The notes below the pieces were generated by a model. The model made no database searches. It was not told where the DNA came from and saw nothing but the letters and a program-made list of their open reading frames with translations. DNA of 64,000 bases from Lachnospiraceae bacterium (lineage in GTDB: Bacteria > Bacillota > Clostridia > Lachnospirales > Lachnospiraceae), in contig JAGANL010000013.1 in the NCBI GenBank assembly GCA_017624235.1, positions 62,001 through 126,000 on the forward strand. Direction: 5' to 3'. Each line of letters starts with the position of its first letter. Positions within the stretch are counted from its first letter, which is position 1. A program made the translations under genes and the position numbers. This document shows, piece after piece, positions 17,731 to 26,028 of this stretch.

Positions 17731-20394
17731 TTACTGAAATAATCCATACGCAGCCTCTCCGGCGGGCACATCTGCGTTGAGCTTCTCCTCACATGCAAAC
17801 AGATACCATTTCGCAGCCAGGTCATCGGGACACTTCTTTACGATGTCAAGCAGCAGGTTTCCTGCTTCTTTAAACATACCATGCTCATACTGCTCTACCG
17901 CACGTCCAAAAGCATCCGCCATCTCCATCTTCTGCTCCTTTTCCGCTCTGGTGCAGGCATCCAGCACCTCATACAGTTCAAAACGATAACCCTGTCCGGG
18001 TGTGATGAAACCAATATAGCGGGTATGATAACGCTCCCCCTGTTTTTGCAGAGTCTGTCCCGTCACAACTACGTGCACTCCTATACTTTTCAAGCGATTC
18101 ACATAAGTACCCAAAAGTTCTAATTCCTGCGACATGACAAACGGATAAGTCTGTGCCTGCGTACCTGCCAGACCACAGATAAATTTGCCGCTGTGCAAAA
18201 GGATTAACGGCACTGTATCATACCGCCCGTCCTCCCATGTTCTCAGGCTCTCCAGACTTTCAATTCCAAATTCCACAGCTTTGTCCGCCGTCACCTCCGG
18301 CTCTTTATAAATGACCTTAATAGACTCCAGCTTATTATCATTGGTCAGAAGGATTCCTCCTGATTTCTCATTGCATGCACTGACACCTTCCAGCAGACGT
18401 TTGATATAACGTATGTAATCTCCCATGACCCTATTTTGCAGAATCTTTTCCTTCTGCACTACCGAAACAATGCCTACTGTTCCATCCACAAGCACTGTAT
18501 CGCCTACTGCCACCTGCTGCAGTGCTTCCTTACCAAATAATTTTTCAAACTCCCTTGGTGCAAATCTGGAATAGTATTTTACCACATTGCCTCTGGCATA
18601 TTCCTGCATCCTGAGCGCCTTGCACATCTTATGCAAAGCCACCCACATCCGACCGTATTCATTATTCGGAAAAACCTTCTCCGGCAGATCATAGATACCT
18701 CCTGCCACCTTTTCCATATAGCCGGATATTGCCTTCACCGGGCGCATAACACGATACAGCACAAATACCATCAAAACGGCAGAGGCCACACCATATATGC
18801 ACGCCCATTTCAGACTGGTTCCCCATGCCGTACGACTTCTCTCATCCAGATCATCCAGGGTAGCTTTTCCCACATAATAAATATTCTTTACATCATCCGG
18901 TACAACACATACAAAATAGTCATGACCCAGAAAGCTGCATACTCCCTGTGCTCCTTCCACATTCTCCTGCGCCTCTGCAACCAATTCTGCCAATTCTTTA
19001 TTGTAATAAGCATACAGGCTTCTTCCGGTCACACACTCTCTTGCATTGAGTACATAGGCTTTCTCCTCATCCGCATAGACCAGTTCCATCTGAAATTTTA
19101 CAATTCCCCCTGTACCGGATGCATCTGTTATTACTCCAAGCAGTGTGTCATCTACTGTATCTGCCCATTCTGTATCATAAAAATTATCCAGACTCACACC
19201 TTCCAGGCTGATTCCTTTATTCGAAACCAGATCATACATTTCCATAATCATATACACTTTATTGCTGATTCCCCGGCTTTGTTCCAGATAATTTCTGGAA
19301 TTGCGGTAAATATATATCGTGAGCAGGGCTACAAACAGCGTATTGATCAGAATGACATTAAATATCATGGTATATATCACCGGCCGGAAGCTTTTCCGGC
19401 TGCGCAGAATACCGAATATTCCCAGGACAAACAGTACATACAAAATACTGCTCGCTGCAACCACCTTCCAGATCAGGCTCCACACAATCGGGAAACGATA
19501 AGTAATCTCACTGCATGGTATACTGGTCTCGATGTCATTCCACAGCAAAGAATACGTGTAATCAGCATTTCTTGCCAGTGCAGCCGACTGTGTCCCATGC
19601 TCCAGACTGTCCGCATCCAGCAATCCTGTTACCGACACCTCACAGGATACCGTACTTTTGCCATCCTCCAGAAACCATATCTGCTCCTGTGTTTCTGTCG
19701 TATAGAGCAGTCCGTTTGAAGCCACCTCCATCCACAGCACCCTTCCCTCTGTTTTCTGTGGAAAATAACGGTAGGACTCCCTTACAAAATGACCAAGCTC
19801 CCCATTATTCTGCAAAATATATAAATAAGTACCGTCGTAGGCAGCGTCTGCCACCTTATGCATTTCCGGCAGATCTCTCTGTATCTCTTCTTTCAATTCT
19901 GCCGGTTCCTTTCCTGCCAGATCACAGGAATACAGAATCACTTTCCAATTTTCATTATCCAGCGCTGTCAAAAACAGCTTATCCTCTACAACGGTAGAAG
20001 AGGTAACGATCAGCTGACTTGCATATTCCACGGTTCCCAGAACCTCTTCGCTGCCCCAGTTGCGGTCAAGCAGACTGACCGTAATCCGATTGGTCCCCGT
20101 ACTGCCCTCCTGTGTGATGCAGAATATCCTGCCATCGCGTACAACCTCAAAACCGACAATCTTCTTGCCGTTCAGCTGTAAACGGTTGTATGCCCTGATA
20201 ATGCTGCCTTCCCGGTCAATTTCATATAAATTGCCCCAAAAACTTTTATTTTCTGCCAATATAATATTTCCCTCACTGGTGGTCTCCATATAAGGTACAA
20301 TACCGCCCAAGTCAGGCATAAAATTCGGAAGGATATAAAACAATATACCAATGTATCCTAAAACGGCCGCAGCCACTGCTATCATCCTTTTCAT
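17731..20394 (-). CDS. Membrane sensor with HAMP and degenerate class III nucleotidyl-cyclase domain
   Basis: 887 residues. Order: signal anchor (1-25); external beta-propeller-like part to ~300; membrane segments at ~304-330 and ~336-362; a second external sensor region to ~515; membrane segment (ACIYGVASAVLMVFVLYRVM); HAMP (PVKAISGYMEKVAGGIYDLP); then a cyclase-fold domain starting at YYSRFAPREFEKLFGKEALQ. The family's metal-binding DxxGFT block is replaced by VDGTVGIVSV, although HVVVTGQTLQKQGERYHTRY and RFELYEVLDA are conserved. The end (FGRAVEQYEHGMFKEAGNLL) is the helical tail common after such cyclases. Likely a non-catalytic signalling fold. It overlaps no neighbour; gap to the MORN gene is 11 bp. 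Confidence 0.8.
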   Translation of the reverse strand: MKRMIAVAAAVLGYIGILFYILPNFMPDLGGIVPYMETTSEGNIILAENKSFWGNLYEIDREGSIIRAYNRLQLNGKKIVGFEVVRDGRIFCITQEGSTGTNRITVSLLDRNWGSEEVLGTVEYASQLIVTSSTVVEDKLFLTALDNENWKVILYSCDLAGKEPAELKEEIQRDLPEMHKVADAAYDGTYLYILQNNGELGHFVRESYRYFPQKTEGRVLWMEVASNGLLYTTETQEQIWFLEDGKSTVSCEVSVTGLLDADSLEHGTQSAALARNADYTYSLLWNDIETSIPCSEITYRFPIVWSLIWKVVAASSILYVLFVLGIFGILRSRKSFRPVIYTMIFNVILINTLFVALLTIYIYRNSRNYLEQSRGISNKVYMIMEMYDLVSNKGISLEGVSLDNFYDTEWADTVDDTLLGVITDASGTGGIVKFQMELVYADEEKAYVLNARECVTGRSLYAYYNKELAELVAEAQENVEGAQGVCSFLGHDYFVCVVPDDVKNIYYVGKATLDDLDERSRTAWGTSLKWACIYGVASAVLMVFVLYRVMRPVKAISGYMEKVAGGIYDLPEKVFPNNEYGRMWVALHKMCKALRMQEYARGNVVKYYSRFAPREFEKLFGKEALQQVAVGDTVLVDGTVGIVSVVQKEKILQNRVMGDYIRYIKRLLEGVSACNEKSGGILLTNDNKLESIKVIYKEPEVTADKAVEFGIESLESLRTWEDGRYDTVPLILLHSGKFICGLAGTQAQTYPFVMSQELELLGTYVNRLKSIGVHVVVTGQTLQKQGERYHTRYIGFITPGQGYRFELYEVLDACTRAEKEQKMEMADAFGRAVEQYEHGMFKEAGNLLLDIVKKCPDDLAAKWYLFACEEKLNADVPAGEAAYGLFQ

Positions 20395-20439
20395 CCTTCG
20401 TTCTCCTGTTCATCCTTGCAGTCACTCTTTTGCACTTTT

Positions 20440-21294
20440 CTACTGCAGCAGTGATTCCGTGCCTATCGTCTCAAAAGCATCGCTAAACACCCGAAGAAAC
20501 GGGATCTCGCCCCAAATCAGTTCTGAAACAGCCATGCACAGCGCTATAACCGCCAAAAAGAGGACAATAATCATAAATACTCTGAATAGCTTCTTTTTGT
20601 GTTTTTTCACAACAGGCCGGCATTTTTTTAACATTCTTCCTTTGCCTGTTGTGCGCCCCAGAATCTGCATATCCTGATACAATTCCCTGAAGCTCTCATA
20701 GCCTGCCCTCTCGAGTTTGCGCTCAATAAGCCTTTTCCCCTCATAGCCGTCTTTGCCTTCCTCTTCAAGCATCGACAGGATCAGCTCTGCACACGCTTCT
20801 ATGCAATCCTGCTCTCCACAATCCTGTTCGTATTCCTGCAGATCCAGCATATACTGAAACCGTACCGTTCCATCTCTCTCCAGCTGTATCTGATCCTGCA
20901 CAAGCGCCAGATACAGTAATGAGTACGGCAGTTCCGACGTCATACATTCGGCAACCAGCTGAAGGCAAATCCTGCGCCTGCTTTCCCGATCATACTCCTC
21001 CTTTCGGTAAAAACGCTTTAACGACCGTTCCTGATAATATGGAAACGAAAAGCACATGCAGGAGCCTTTTGTGAAGCATTCCAGATATGGTGCAGGAAGT
21101 TCCGGACGTTCCTCTTTCCTGCGGCAGAAATCTTCCAGAACCGCTTTGGCTGTTTTGTGATCCTTAATCATCCAGACTGTATAATAAGTCTGTGCAGCAG
21201 CGCCCTCTGCCGCACAAACCAGTACATCACTTATATTTCCCTTCCGTACCTCACGGATACTCAGAAGACGCATCGTGCCTGTTTCCAGTATCAT
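20440..21294 (-). CDS. Pseudokinase-like single-pass membrane protein
   Basis: 284 residues. The N-terminal ~215 residues have the look of a protein-kinase-like fold: an N-lobe around MRLLSIREVRKGNISDVLVC and TVWMIKDHKTAKAVLEDFCR, a C-lobe with SLLYLALVQDQIQLERDGTV then RFQYMLDL in the place of the catalytic and DFG loops. No HRD or DFG motif and no glycine-rich loop are present, so catalysis is not expected. A basic stretch (KKCRPVVKKHKKKLF) leads to a membrane segment at ~237-258 and a short outside tail. EssB of type VII secretion has the same order (pseudokinase, membrane segment), which makes a docking role conceivable. Fold assignment is by eye. Confidence 0.6.
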   Translation of the reverse strand: MILETGTMRLLSIREVRKGNISDVLVCAAEGAAAQTYYTVWMIKDHKTAKAVLEDFCRRKEERPELPAPYLECFTKGSCMCFSFPYYQERSLKRFYRKEEYDRESRRRICLQLVAECMTSELPYSLLYLALVQDQIQLERDGTVRFQYMLDLQEYEQDCGEQDCIEACAELILSMLEEEGKDGYEGKRLIERKLERAGYESFRELYQDMQILGRTTGKGRMLKKCRPVVKKHKKKLFRVFMIIVLFLAVIALCMAVSELIWGEIPFLRVFSDAFETIGTESLLQ

Positions 21295-21315
21295 AGTCTT
21301 CCTCTTTTCCTCTGA

Positions 21316-23070
21316 CTACTTTTCTACGATTGTATATACATAGGTATCGATCTGCGGAATATCCGCACAGTAAACATGAATCTCATACAGCCCTTTCGAA
21401 GCAGGTGCCGTATAGATACCGTCCTGCGTAATCTCACCACTGCCATTTTCCGTCAGCTCGTATACCAGCCTGCATGGTGCCATCCCGCGAAATAAAATGT
21501 CAATATGGCAGCTTTTGCCTGCCCCAAGTCTGACCGTAGGAACTCTGGCCGCTATGCTCATCTCCGAATAGTCCTCTGTCAGTCTGCTCTCCTGTGAAGA
21601 ATTGAAACGCATTGCCACCCAGTTGATTAGCAGTACGATACTTTTCTGCTCCCCCTCCAGACGCGCCGCAACCTGAAAACTGCCTTTGTCATGAAACACC
21701 TTCACTGCTGTCTTCATCCAGCTGTGATCCTGCTCACGGAACAAATCACTGTCACCATATATGGTACTCTTCACGCTGCCGCCCATACCATCCGTTTCCT
21801 CCAGACATGCGACACCGGCCTGTACAAACACATCTCCGCTTCCGAGTCCGTGCAGTATTTCTTCCGAAAAACAGACATCTCCTTTTTTCATATTGACATC
21901 CAGCGGAATTTCCAGTGTTCCGCTTGTCATAAGCGGCATTTCAAAGCCCTTCTCCGCCTGCCCGTTTACTATATTGTCTGTCTGCACCTTTTCACGCTTT
22001 TCATACGCAGACGGTTCCGCGAAGCATGCCAGATACTGCTGCCGCTCTGCCGATCTGGCCGGCGGTGCGATATAGCTGCGTTCATCCGATACAGATGCAA
22101 TGACATAAGCGCCCTCCGTCCGAAACATCTGGATTTCCGCCAGCAGAATTCCCTCTCTTCCATCGCTTTTTGCTGCTTCGAGATTATCCACTGCCGTCTG
22201 AGCCAGTACCATCTGTTCCGGCTCCTCCTTACAGAGCTGTGTTTTGATGACAATATCCTGCCTGATCGGAACATCGTACTCTCCCACAAAAGCCTGACCG
22301 CTCCCTTGCTTCCACATAATACTGCTCATATCCTGCGCAGTTTTCTCCGCCAGAATCCAGTAATCCTTCTTATACTGCTGCCCCTTCTCCAAAAGGATAT
22401 CCTGCATTCCGACCGACAGTTCATGTGTTCCATCCTCTGTCACAAATGCCGGAAGCTGCAAAATTCCTTCAAAGGAAAGAGCCTTCTTGCGATCAGACAG
22501 CTTTATGGCCTTCACAGTCAGTCTGGCATAATGTCCCTTACACACTGTCTTTGGTATATGGATTACTGCTCTATAGTCCTCATTTTCCAGAAACACCGCT
22601 TCATGAAAAAAGAACGGGACTGTATGCTGCTTTTCTTGTATACAATCTGTCAAAAACAGCTCATACCCTTCCCGTATCCGATTACACTCGTATTCCTCCC
22701 CATTTTCACCATTCCCCATGGCATAAACAGGGTGTACCTTTTCTTCCGTATAGCGAATCCTGAGCTGCGCACGCTCCCCGCTCAGCTTTTCAAATCCTTC
22801 CATCGCCGACAGCTTCTTCACTGCAGACGATTCCAACACAATCTCACGGCCTCCCTCATCCAGAGCCGCACCACTTTCAATCAAAACAGTCAGATCATCC
22901 AGGCTGCTGACCTCCAGTCCGCATATGACCCCCGGACCAAACAGCATACTATTCAAAAATCTTCTCTTATTGTTCATATAAAGCTGCTCCGCTTTAAAAT
23001 CCATGGAAGCCAGCATCTTTCCTGCATAATAACGATTTCTCTCGAAAGGAAGTAATTGTTTGTTATTCAT
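21316..23070 (-). CDS. eCIS-associated accessory protein, first gene of the CIS operon
   Basis: 584 residues from ATG 23070 (GGAGACGGAGG ribosome site; a GTG 27 bp upstream is less likely). The N-terminal ~90 residues (FERNRYYAGKMLASMDFKAE, then LNSMLFGPGVICGLEV) match a module that recurs in eCIS loci (YY-GK-L...DF..EQ-Y...RR..N...G-G-V-GLEV). The remaining ~490 residues are beta-rich with no signal peptide or membrane segment; the last ~90 look like an Ig/PKD-type fold (GEITQDGIYTAPASKGLYEI). Precise role unknown; a surface or baseplate-attached particle component is possible. It begins the operon about 97 bp after the predicted start of transcription. Confidence 0.72.
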   Translation of the reverse strand: MNNKQLLPFERNRYYAGKMLASMDFKAEQLYMNNKRRFLNSMLFGPGVICGLEVSSLDDLTVLIESGAALDEGGREIVLESSAVKKLSAMEGFEKLSGERAQLRIRYTEEKVHPVYAMGNGENGEEYECNRIREGYELFLTDCIQEKQHTVPFFFHEAVFLENEDYRAVIHIPKTVCKGHYARLTVKAIKLSDRKKALSFEGILQLPAFVTEDGTHELSVGMQDILLEKGQQYKKDYWILAEKTAQDMSSIMWKQGSGQAFVGEYDVPIRQDIVIKTQLCKEEPEQMVLAQTAVDNLEAAKSDGREGILLAEIQMFRTEGAYVIASVSDERSYIAPPARSAERQQYLACFAEPSAYEKREKVQTDNIVNGQAEKGFEMPLMTSGTLEIPLDVNMKKGDVCFSEEILHGLGSGDVFVQAGVACLEETDGMGGSVKSTIYGDSDLFREQDHSWMKTAVKVFHDKGSFQVAARLEGEQKSIVLLINWVAMRFNSSQESRLTEDYSEMSIAARVPTVRLGAGKSCHIDILFRGMAPCRLVYELTENGSGEITQDGIYTAPASKGLYEIHVYCADIPQIDTYVYTIVEK

Positions 23071-23173
23071 CCGTATGCCTCCGTCTCCTTCACACACTAT
23101 CTTTCCTCAAGTATCAATCTCCGAAAAACTACATTGTCATTCTATTTTAAACATGAATCGACAATTTTCTATC

Positions 23174-23242
23174 ATTATACAAAACAGTGGTAAATACGTC
23201 AATAACATCGGCACCAATGACACGTTTTTGGGTACGAAAATC
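23174..23242 (-). promoter_or_regulatory. Promoter of the CIS operon with LytTR-type direct repeats
   Basis: On the minus strand: TTGACG (23202-23197), 17 bp, TATAAT (23179-23174). Upstream, two direct repeats 21 bp apart: GTCATTGGTGCCGAT (23221-23207) and the weaker GATTTTCGTACCCAA (23242-23228). The proximal repeat ends 4 bp before the -35 box. Spacing and repeat form suit LytTR-family activators, which bind paired direct repeats one to two helical turns upstream of the promoter. The same layout is found at 24186-24254. Confidence 0.8.
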
Positions 23243-23250
23243 TATTGTTA

Positions 23251-23279
23251 TTGTCTTTTTGGCCCTTCTTTGCTAAAAT
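23251..23279 (+). promoter_or_regulatory. Likely promoter of the LytTR regulator gene
   Basis: TTGTCT (23251-23256), 17 bp, TAAAAT (23274-23279), pointing to the regulator at 23319. It lies back to back with the CIS operon promoter, and its -35 box is within 10 bp of the distal LytTR repeat, so binding there could affect both directions. Confidence 0.5.
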
Positions 23280-23318
23280 AAACTTTAATAAATTAAAAGT
23301 GCGCAAGGAGATTTGTCT

Positions 23319-24116
23319 GTGTCAAAGGAAAAAATCAATTTAGAAGAACTTGTTGCATTAACAAAGGAATTATTTCACGCTTATTATAGCGGAAATCTGG
23401 AACCGTGGTTTTCCTACCTCTGTCCCGACAGCGTTTATCTAGGCACCGGAGAGCCGATTTTGTTCGGTGGCGATGCCATTCGGAATCATTTCATGCACTA
23501 TAGCGCAAAACAGTCAGATATTATGAAAGAAGAATATTTTCCCATTGCATTAGTTGACCAGGCGGCGCAAGTCTGCGGACATATCATAATCAAAAGTCAA
23601 AATGGCCAGTTCTATGCCATTACGCACTTTACCATGGGTTATCGCCTGTTCGACGGGGAAATTAAGCTGGTACATCAACATAATTCTTATGAATACATGC
23701 GGCAGGAAGAAAGTGATGTGGTGAAACTGGATGTCAACACCATGCAATTCGTCCGCAACCTGCTTTTACAACAGCCCTCCGGCAAACGTATTCCCATACG
23801 CAGCGGAAGACAGACGATTTTTATCGATCTCCATACTGTTTTGTATGTGCAGAGCCAGCGGAAGCGTACAGAGTTCGTCTGCATTGACCGGGTTATTTCC
23901 TGTAACAGCCCGATTGGAGATCTTGCAAAAATACTGCCGGAAATCTTCTATCCGCTACATCGCGGATATCTGGTAAATACCCAGTATATTGTTGCCATCC
24001 GACGTTTTGAAGCGGAATTGATTTCGGGCATCTCCATTCCCATTCCTTCATTGACTTATACGCAGGTCAAACAGGATTTACAGGAAATAATAAGCAGAAG
24101 AACTCACATATCATAA
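23319..24116 (+). CDS. LytTR-family transcription regulator with NTF2/SnoaL-like N-terminal domain
   Basis: 265 residues from GTG 23319, 8 bp after AAGGAG; a TTG at 23313 is too close to the ribosome site. Residues ~5-125 look like an NTF2/SnoaL-type cone fold (LFHAYYSGNLEPWFSYLCPD and the later AITHFTMGYRLFDGEIKLVH), a small-ligand pocket or dimer module. Residues ~155-260 are a LytTR DNA-binding domain (TIFIDLHTVLYVQSQRKRTE, FYPLHRGYLVNTQYIVAIRR). There is no receiver domain, so it is not a standard response regulator. Divergent to the CIS operon and upstream of the sensor-like operon; it is the natural candidate for binding the repeats at both promoters. Confidence 0.85.
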   Translation: MSKEKINLEELVALTKELFHAYYSGNLEPWFSYLCPDSVYLGTGEPILFGGDAIRNHFMHYSAKQSDIMKEEYFPIALVDQAAQVCGHIIIKSQNGQFYAITHFTMGYRLFDGEIKLVHQHNSYEYMRQEESDVVKLDVNTMQFVRNLLLQQPSGKRIPIRSGRQTIFIDLHTVLYVQSQRKRTEFVCIDRVISCNSPIGDLAKILPEIFYPLHRGYLVNTQYIVAIRRFEAELISGISIPIPSLTYTQVKQDLQEIISRRTHIS

Positions 24117-24185
24117 AGCGGAGTCATACTCTTACGCAGCCTGCCGGCAAGTGCCTGACTGATTGACTGCCCATTCAACAACAAC

Positions 24186-24254
24186 GTCATTAGTACCGAT
24201 AAGCATGTCATTGGTACCAATTATATTGACATATCAATTCTTACTTTATATAAT
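24186..24254 (+). promoter_or_regulatory. Promoter of the HATPase/SH3 operon with LytTR-type direct repeats
   Basis: Direct repeats GTCATTAGTACCGAT (24186-24200) and GTCATTGGTACCAAT (24207-24221), 21 bp start to start, then a 4-bp gap, TTGACA (24226-24231), 17 bp and TATAAT (24249-24254). Both core boxes are consensus. The proximal repeat differs by only two bases from the proximal repeat of the CIS promoter at 23207-23221, and all spacings are identical. Confidence 0.85.
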
Positions 24255-24283
24255 GGGAAACAAATATTTGGGAGGATACGCGT

Positions 24284-25144
24284 TTGAAATCACATTTCTT
24301 TTCAGCAACAGAACTTACCTTTTTAATCTTTCACAGTATTTGCTTTTTAGCGGCTCTATTTTTCTCTCTGAACGGCTTTTTTCCACTCTGTCTGTTCTTT
24401 ATACTGCTGCTGGGACTGTCCCTTCCCGTTTTCCTGTTGACCAAAAAAGCACCTGACAATTCTGCTTCTTTGGCTGACGAAGAAACCATAAGCTATTCCG
24501 AACCGGAGACCATTCCGGTTCCTGACATACCCATTCACAATATAACACAGGATACTGTACATCCTTCTGACCAAATCAAGGACAGATTGCCGGAAACCTT
24601 ATCGGTTCTGCCGGATTGCCAGACAGAAGAACCTGTCACTCTCAACCTGATTTCCTTCTGTGAAACCATGGTACAGGAATTCATTCATCTATACGGACTT
24701 TTTCCATCTCAGGTTCAAATTTTAAGTGAAGAAAAGAGCATTTTACTCTCTACCAAAAAAACGCTCCTTACTCTTATCATACAAAATTTAATAGACAATG
24801 CAGCAAAATATGTAAAATACGATTCCCGTCACGCAGCGCGTTTTACCCTGACGCTTTCCAAACAGGATTCCGCTATCATCATGATTTTCCGCAATAATAC
24901 CTGCGGAGTTTCTCCTGCTGAAATTCCCAATCTGACAACACGCAATTATCAGGGTTCCAACCGAATCAGCGGCACAGGACTGGGACTATTTCAGGCAGAA
25001 GCGGCGGTAAATATCCTACAGGGTTCTCTTCAAATCAAAAGCTCGCCCGGGACTGGTTTTGCGGTCTATTTGCAGCTTCCAGAACTGACCGGCCACCCGG
25101 AAAACAGCCTTTCCAAAAAGGAGGACACAAATGAAACAGCGTAA
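24284..25144 (+). CDS. Membrane-associated HATPase-domain protein (histidine-kinase-like, no evident phosphoacceptor domain)
   Basis: 286 residues from TTG 24284 (GGAGG 8 bp upstream). Two hydrophobic segments at ~8-31 and ~33-52, a linker of ~80 residues, then a GHKL ATPase: N box LIIQNLIDNAAKYVKYDSRH, a reduced G1 region, and the G2-type GTGLGLFQAEAAVNILQGSL. A normal DHp helix pair with an H-E/D motif is not visible, so it may not be a working kinase. Co-transcribed with the SH3 lipoprotein (14 bp overlap) from the LytTR-type promoter. Partner and substrate unknown. Confidence 0.78.
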   Translation: MKSHFFSATELTFLIFHSICFLAALFFSLNGFFPLCLFFILLLGLSLPVFLLTKKAPDNSASLADEETISYSEPETIPVPDIPIHNITQDTVHPSDQIKDRLPETLSVLPDCQTEEPVTLNLISFCETMVQEFIHLYGLFPSQVQILSEEKSILLSTKKTLLTLIIQNLIDNAAKYVKYDSRHAARFTLTLSKQDSAIIMIFRNNTCGVSPAEIPNLTTRNYQGSNRISGTGLGLFQAEAAVNILQGSLQIKSSPGTGFAVYLQLPELTGHPENSLSKKEDTNETA

Positions 25145-25958
25145 GATTATTTTATGTGCACTCTGCATTTTTTACGGAATAGCTGCTGGGGGATGTCTGC
25201 TTTATGATACCTCTGTCTCTTCGGTTAAAACAATTCCTGCAGTTGTTTCACCAGACACGGCTTCTGATGAGCTTTTTGATGAAACAGAATCTGAGGAAGC
25301 CGAATCCATTGAAGCAGTCTCTGATGAAACATGCTCTGTTGAAACGGCCCCCGCTGAAAGTGATATGCCACCATCAACGGAAACCGCTTCGGAGCCCGAT
25401 TCCCCGGCAGAACCGCAAATAGTGGAAGATACAGAGCCTTCCTTTACACCGATTCCCTTTACCTGCAAGACAACCCTGCAACTGAATGTCCGTGATATAC
25501 CTTCTATGGAGGGCAAAGTCATAGCCAAAATCAAGCCGGGAGAGCAGGGCGGAATAACCGATATCATAGACGAGAATTGGGTAGCTGTACACTATCAGGA
25601 TATCACAGGCTACTGTGCCAGCCGTTATCTGGAATATGAACTTCCTGAAATTGAAACAGAGCATGACACAGTGCAATCCGATTCCTTCACCGCTTCTTCT
25701 TCCCCGGAGGATGAGCCGGATTCCATACAGAACAGCAATTCCGATTATATTATCATCAAACAGGGCTGCTATATCCGAAGCACTCCTGACTGGCGTTCCT
25801 CTGAAAATATCCTCCGCGTTGCGGATACCGGAACATTCTTTCCTCATATACCAGAAAAGGATACTCCGTCCTTTTATGCCATACAGCTTCCCGACCGTAG
25901 TACGGCATATATATCGGTCGATTACTCTGCTGTAGGAGAGAAGCCTTCTGAAGAATAA
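25131..25958 (+). CDS. Secreted or lipid-anchored SH3-domain protein
   Basis: 275 residues. Signal peptide ending in a possible lipobox (GIAAGGC at ~16-22), then a Glu/Ser/Thr-rich linker of ~80 residues, then an SH3b domain (LQLNVRDIPSMEGKVIAKIK, then WVAVHYQDITGYCASRYLEY) at ~115-165 and a second SH3-like unit near the C-terminus (GCYIRSTPDWRSSENILRVA). SH3b domains of this kind bind cell wall. The ATG overlaps the upstream stop and follows AAAGGAGGACACA. It could be the extracytoplasmic partner of the HATPase protein; this is inference from the shared promoter. Confidence 0.8.
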   Translation: MKQRKIILCALCIFYGIAAGGCLLYDTSVSSVKTIPAVVSPDTASDELFDETESEEAESIEAVSDETCSVETAPAESDMPPSTETASEPDSPAEPQIVEDTEPSFTPIPFTCKTTLQLNVRDIPSMEGKVIAKIKPGEQGGITDIIDENWVAVHYQDITGYCASRYLEYELPEIETEHDTVQSDSFTASSSPEDEPDSIQNSNSDYIIIKQGCYIRSTPDWRSSENILRVADTGTFFPHIPEKDTPSFYAIQLPDRSTAYISVDYSAVGEKPSEE

Positions 25959-25970
25959 AAATGTTTTCGC

Positions 25971-26018
25971 AAAAAACCGCCTCCGGCAGGAACATTCCTG
26001 TGCCGGAAGCGGTTTTTA
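25971..26018. terminator. Bidirectional rho-independent terminator
   Basis: Hairpin AAAACCGC-CT-CCGGCA / TGCCGG-AA-GCGGTTTT with A-run on the left and T-run on the right, between the convergent SH3 and ileS genes; works on either strand. Confidence 0.85.
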
Positions 26019-26028
26019 TCCTATAATC

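Noticed and set aside
21691..23055. 454-codon open frame on the plus strand opposite the first CIS gene
   Set aside because: Lies fully antisense to a gene with strong family matches and a good ribosome site; its translation is His/Leu/Cys-rich with no domain, as expected for a shadow frame.
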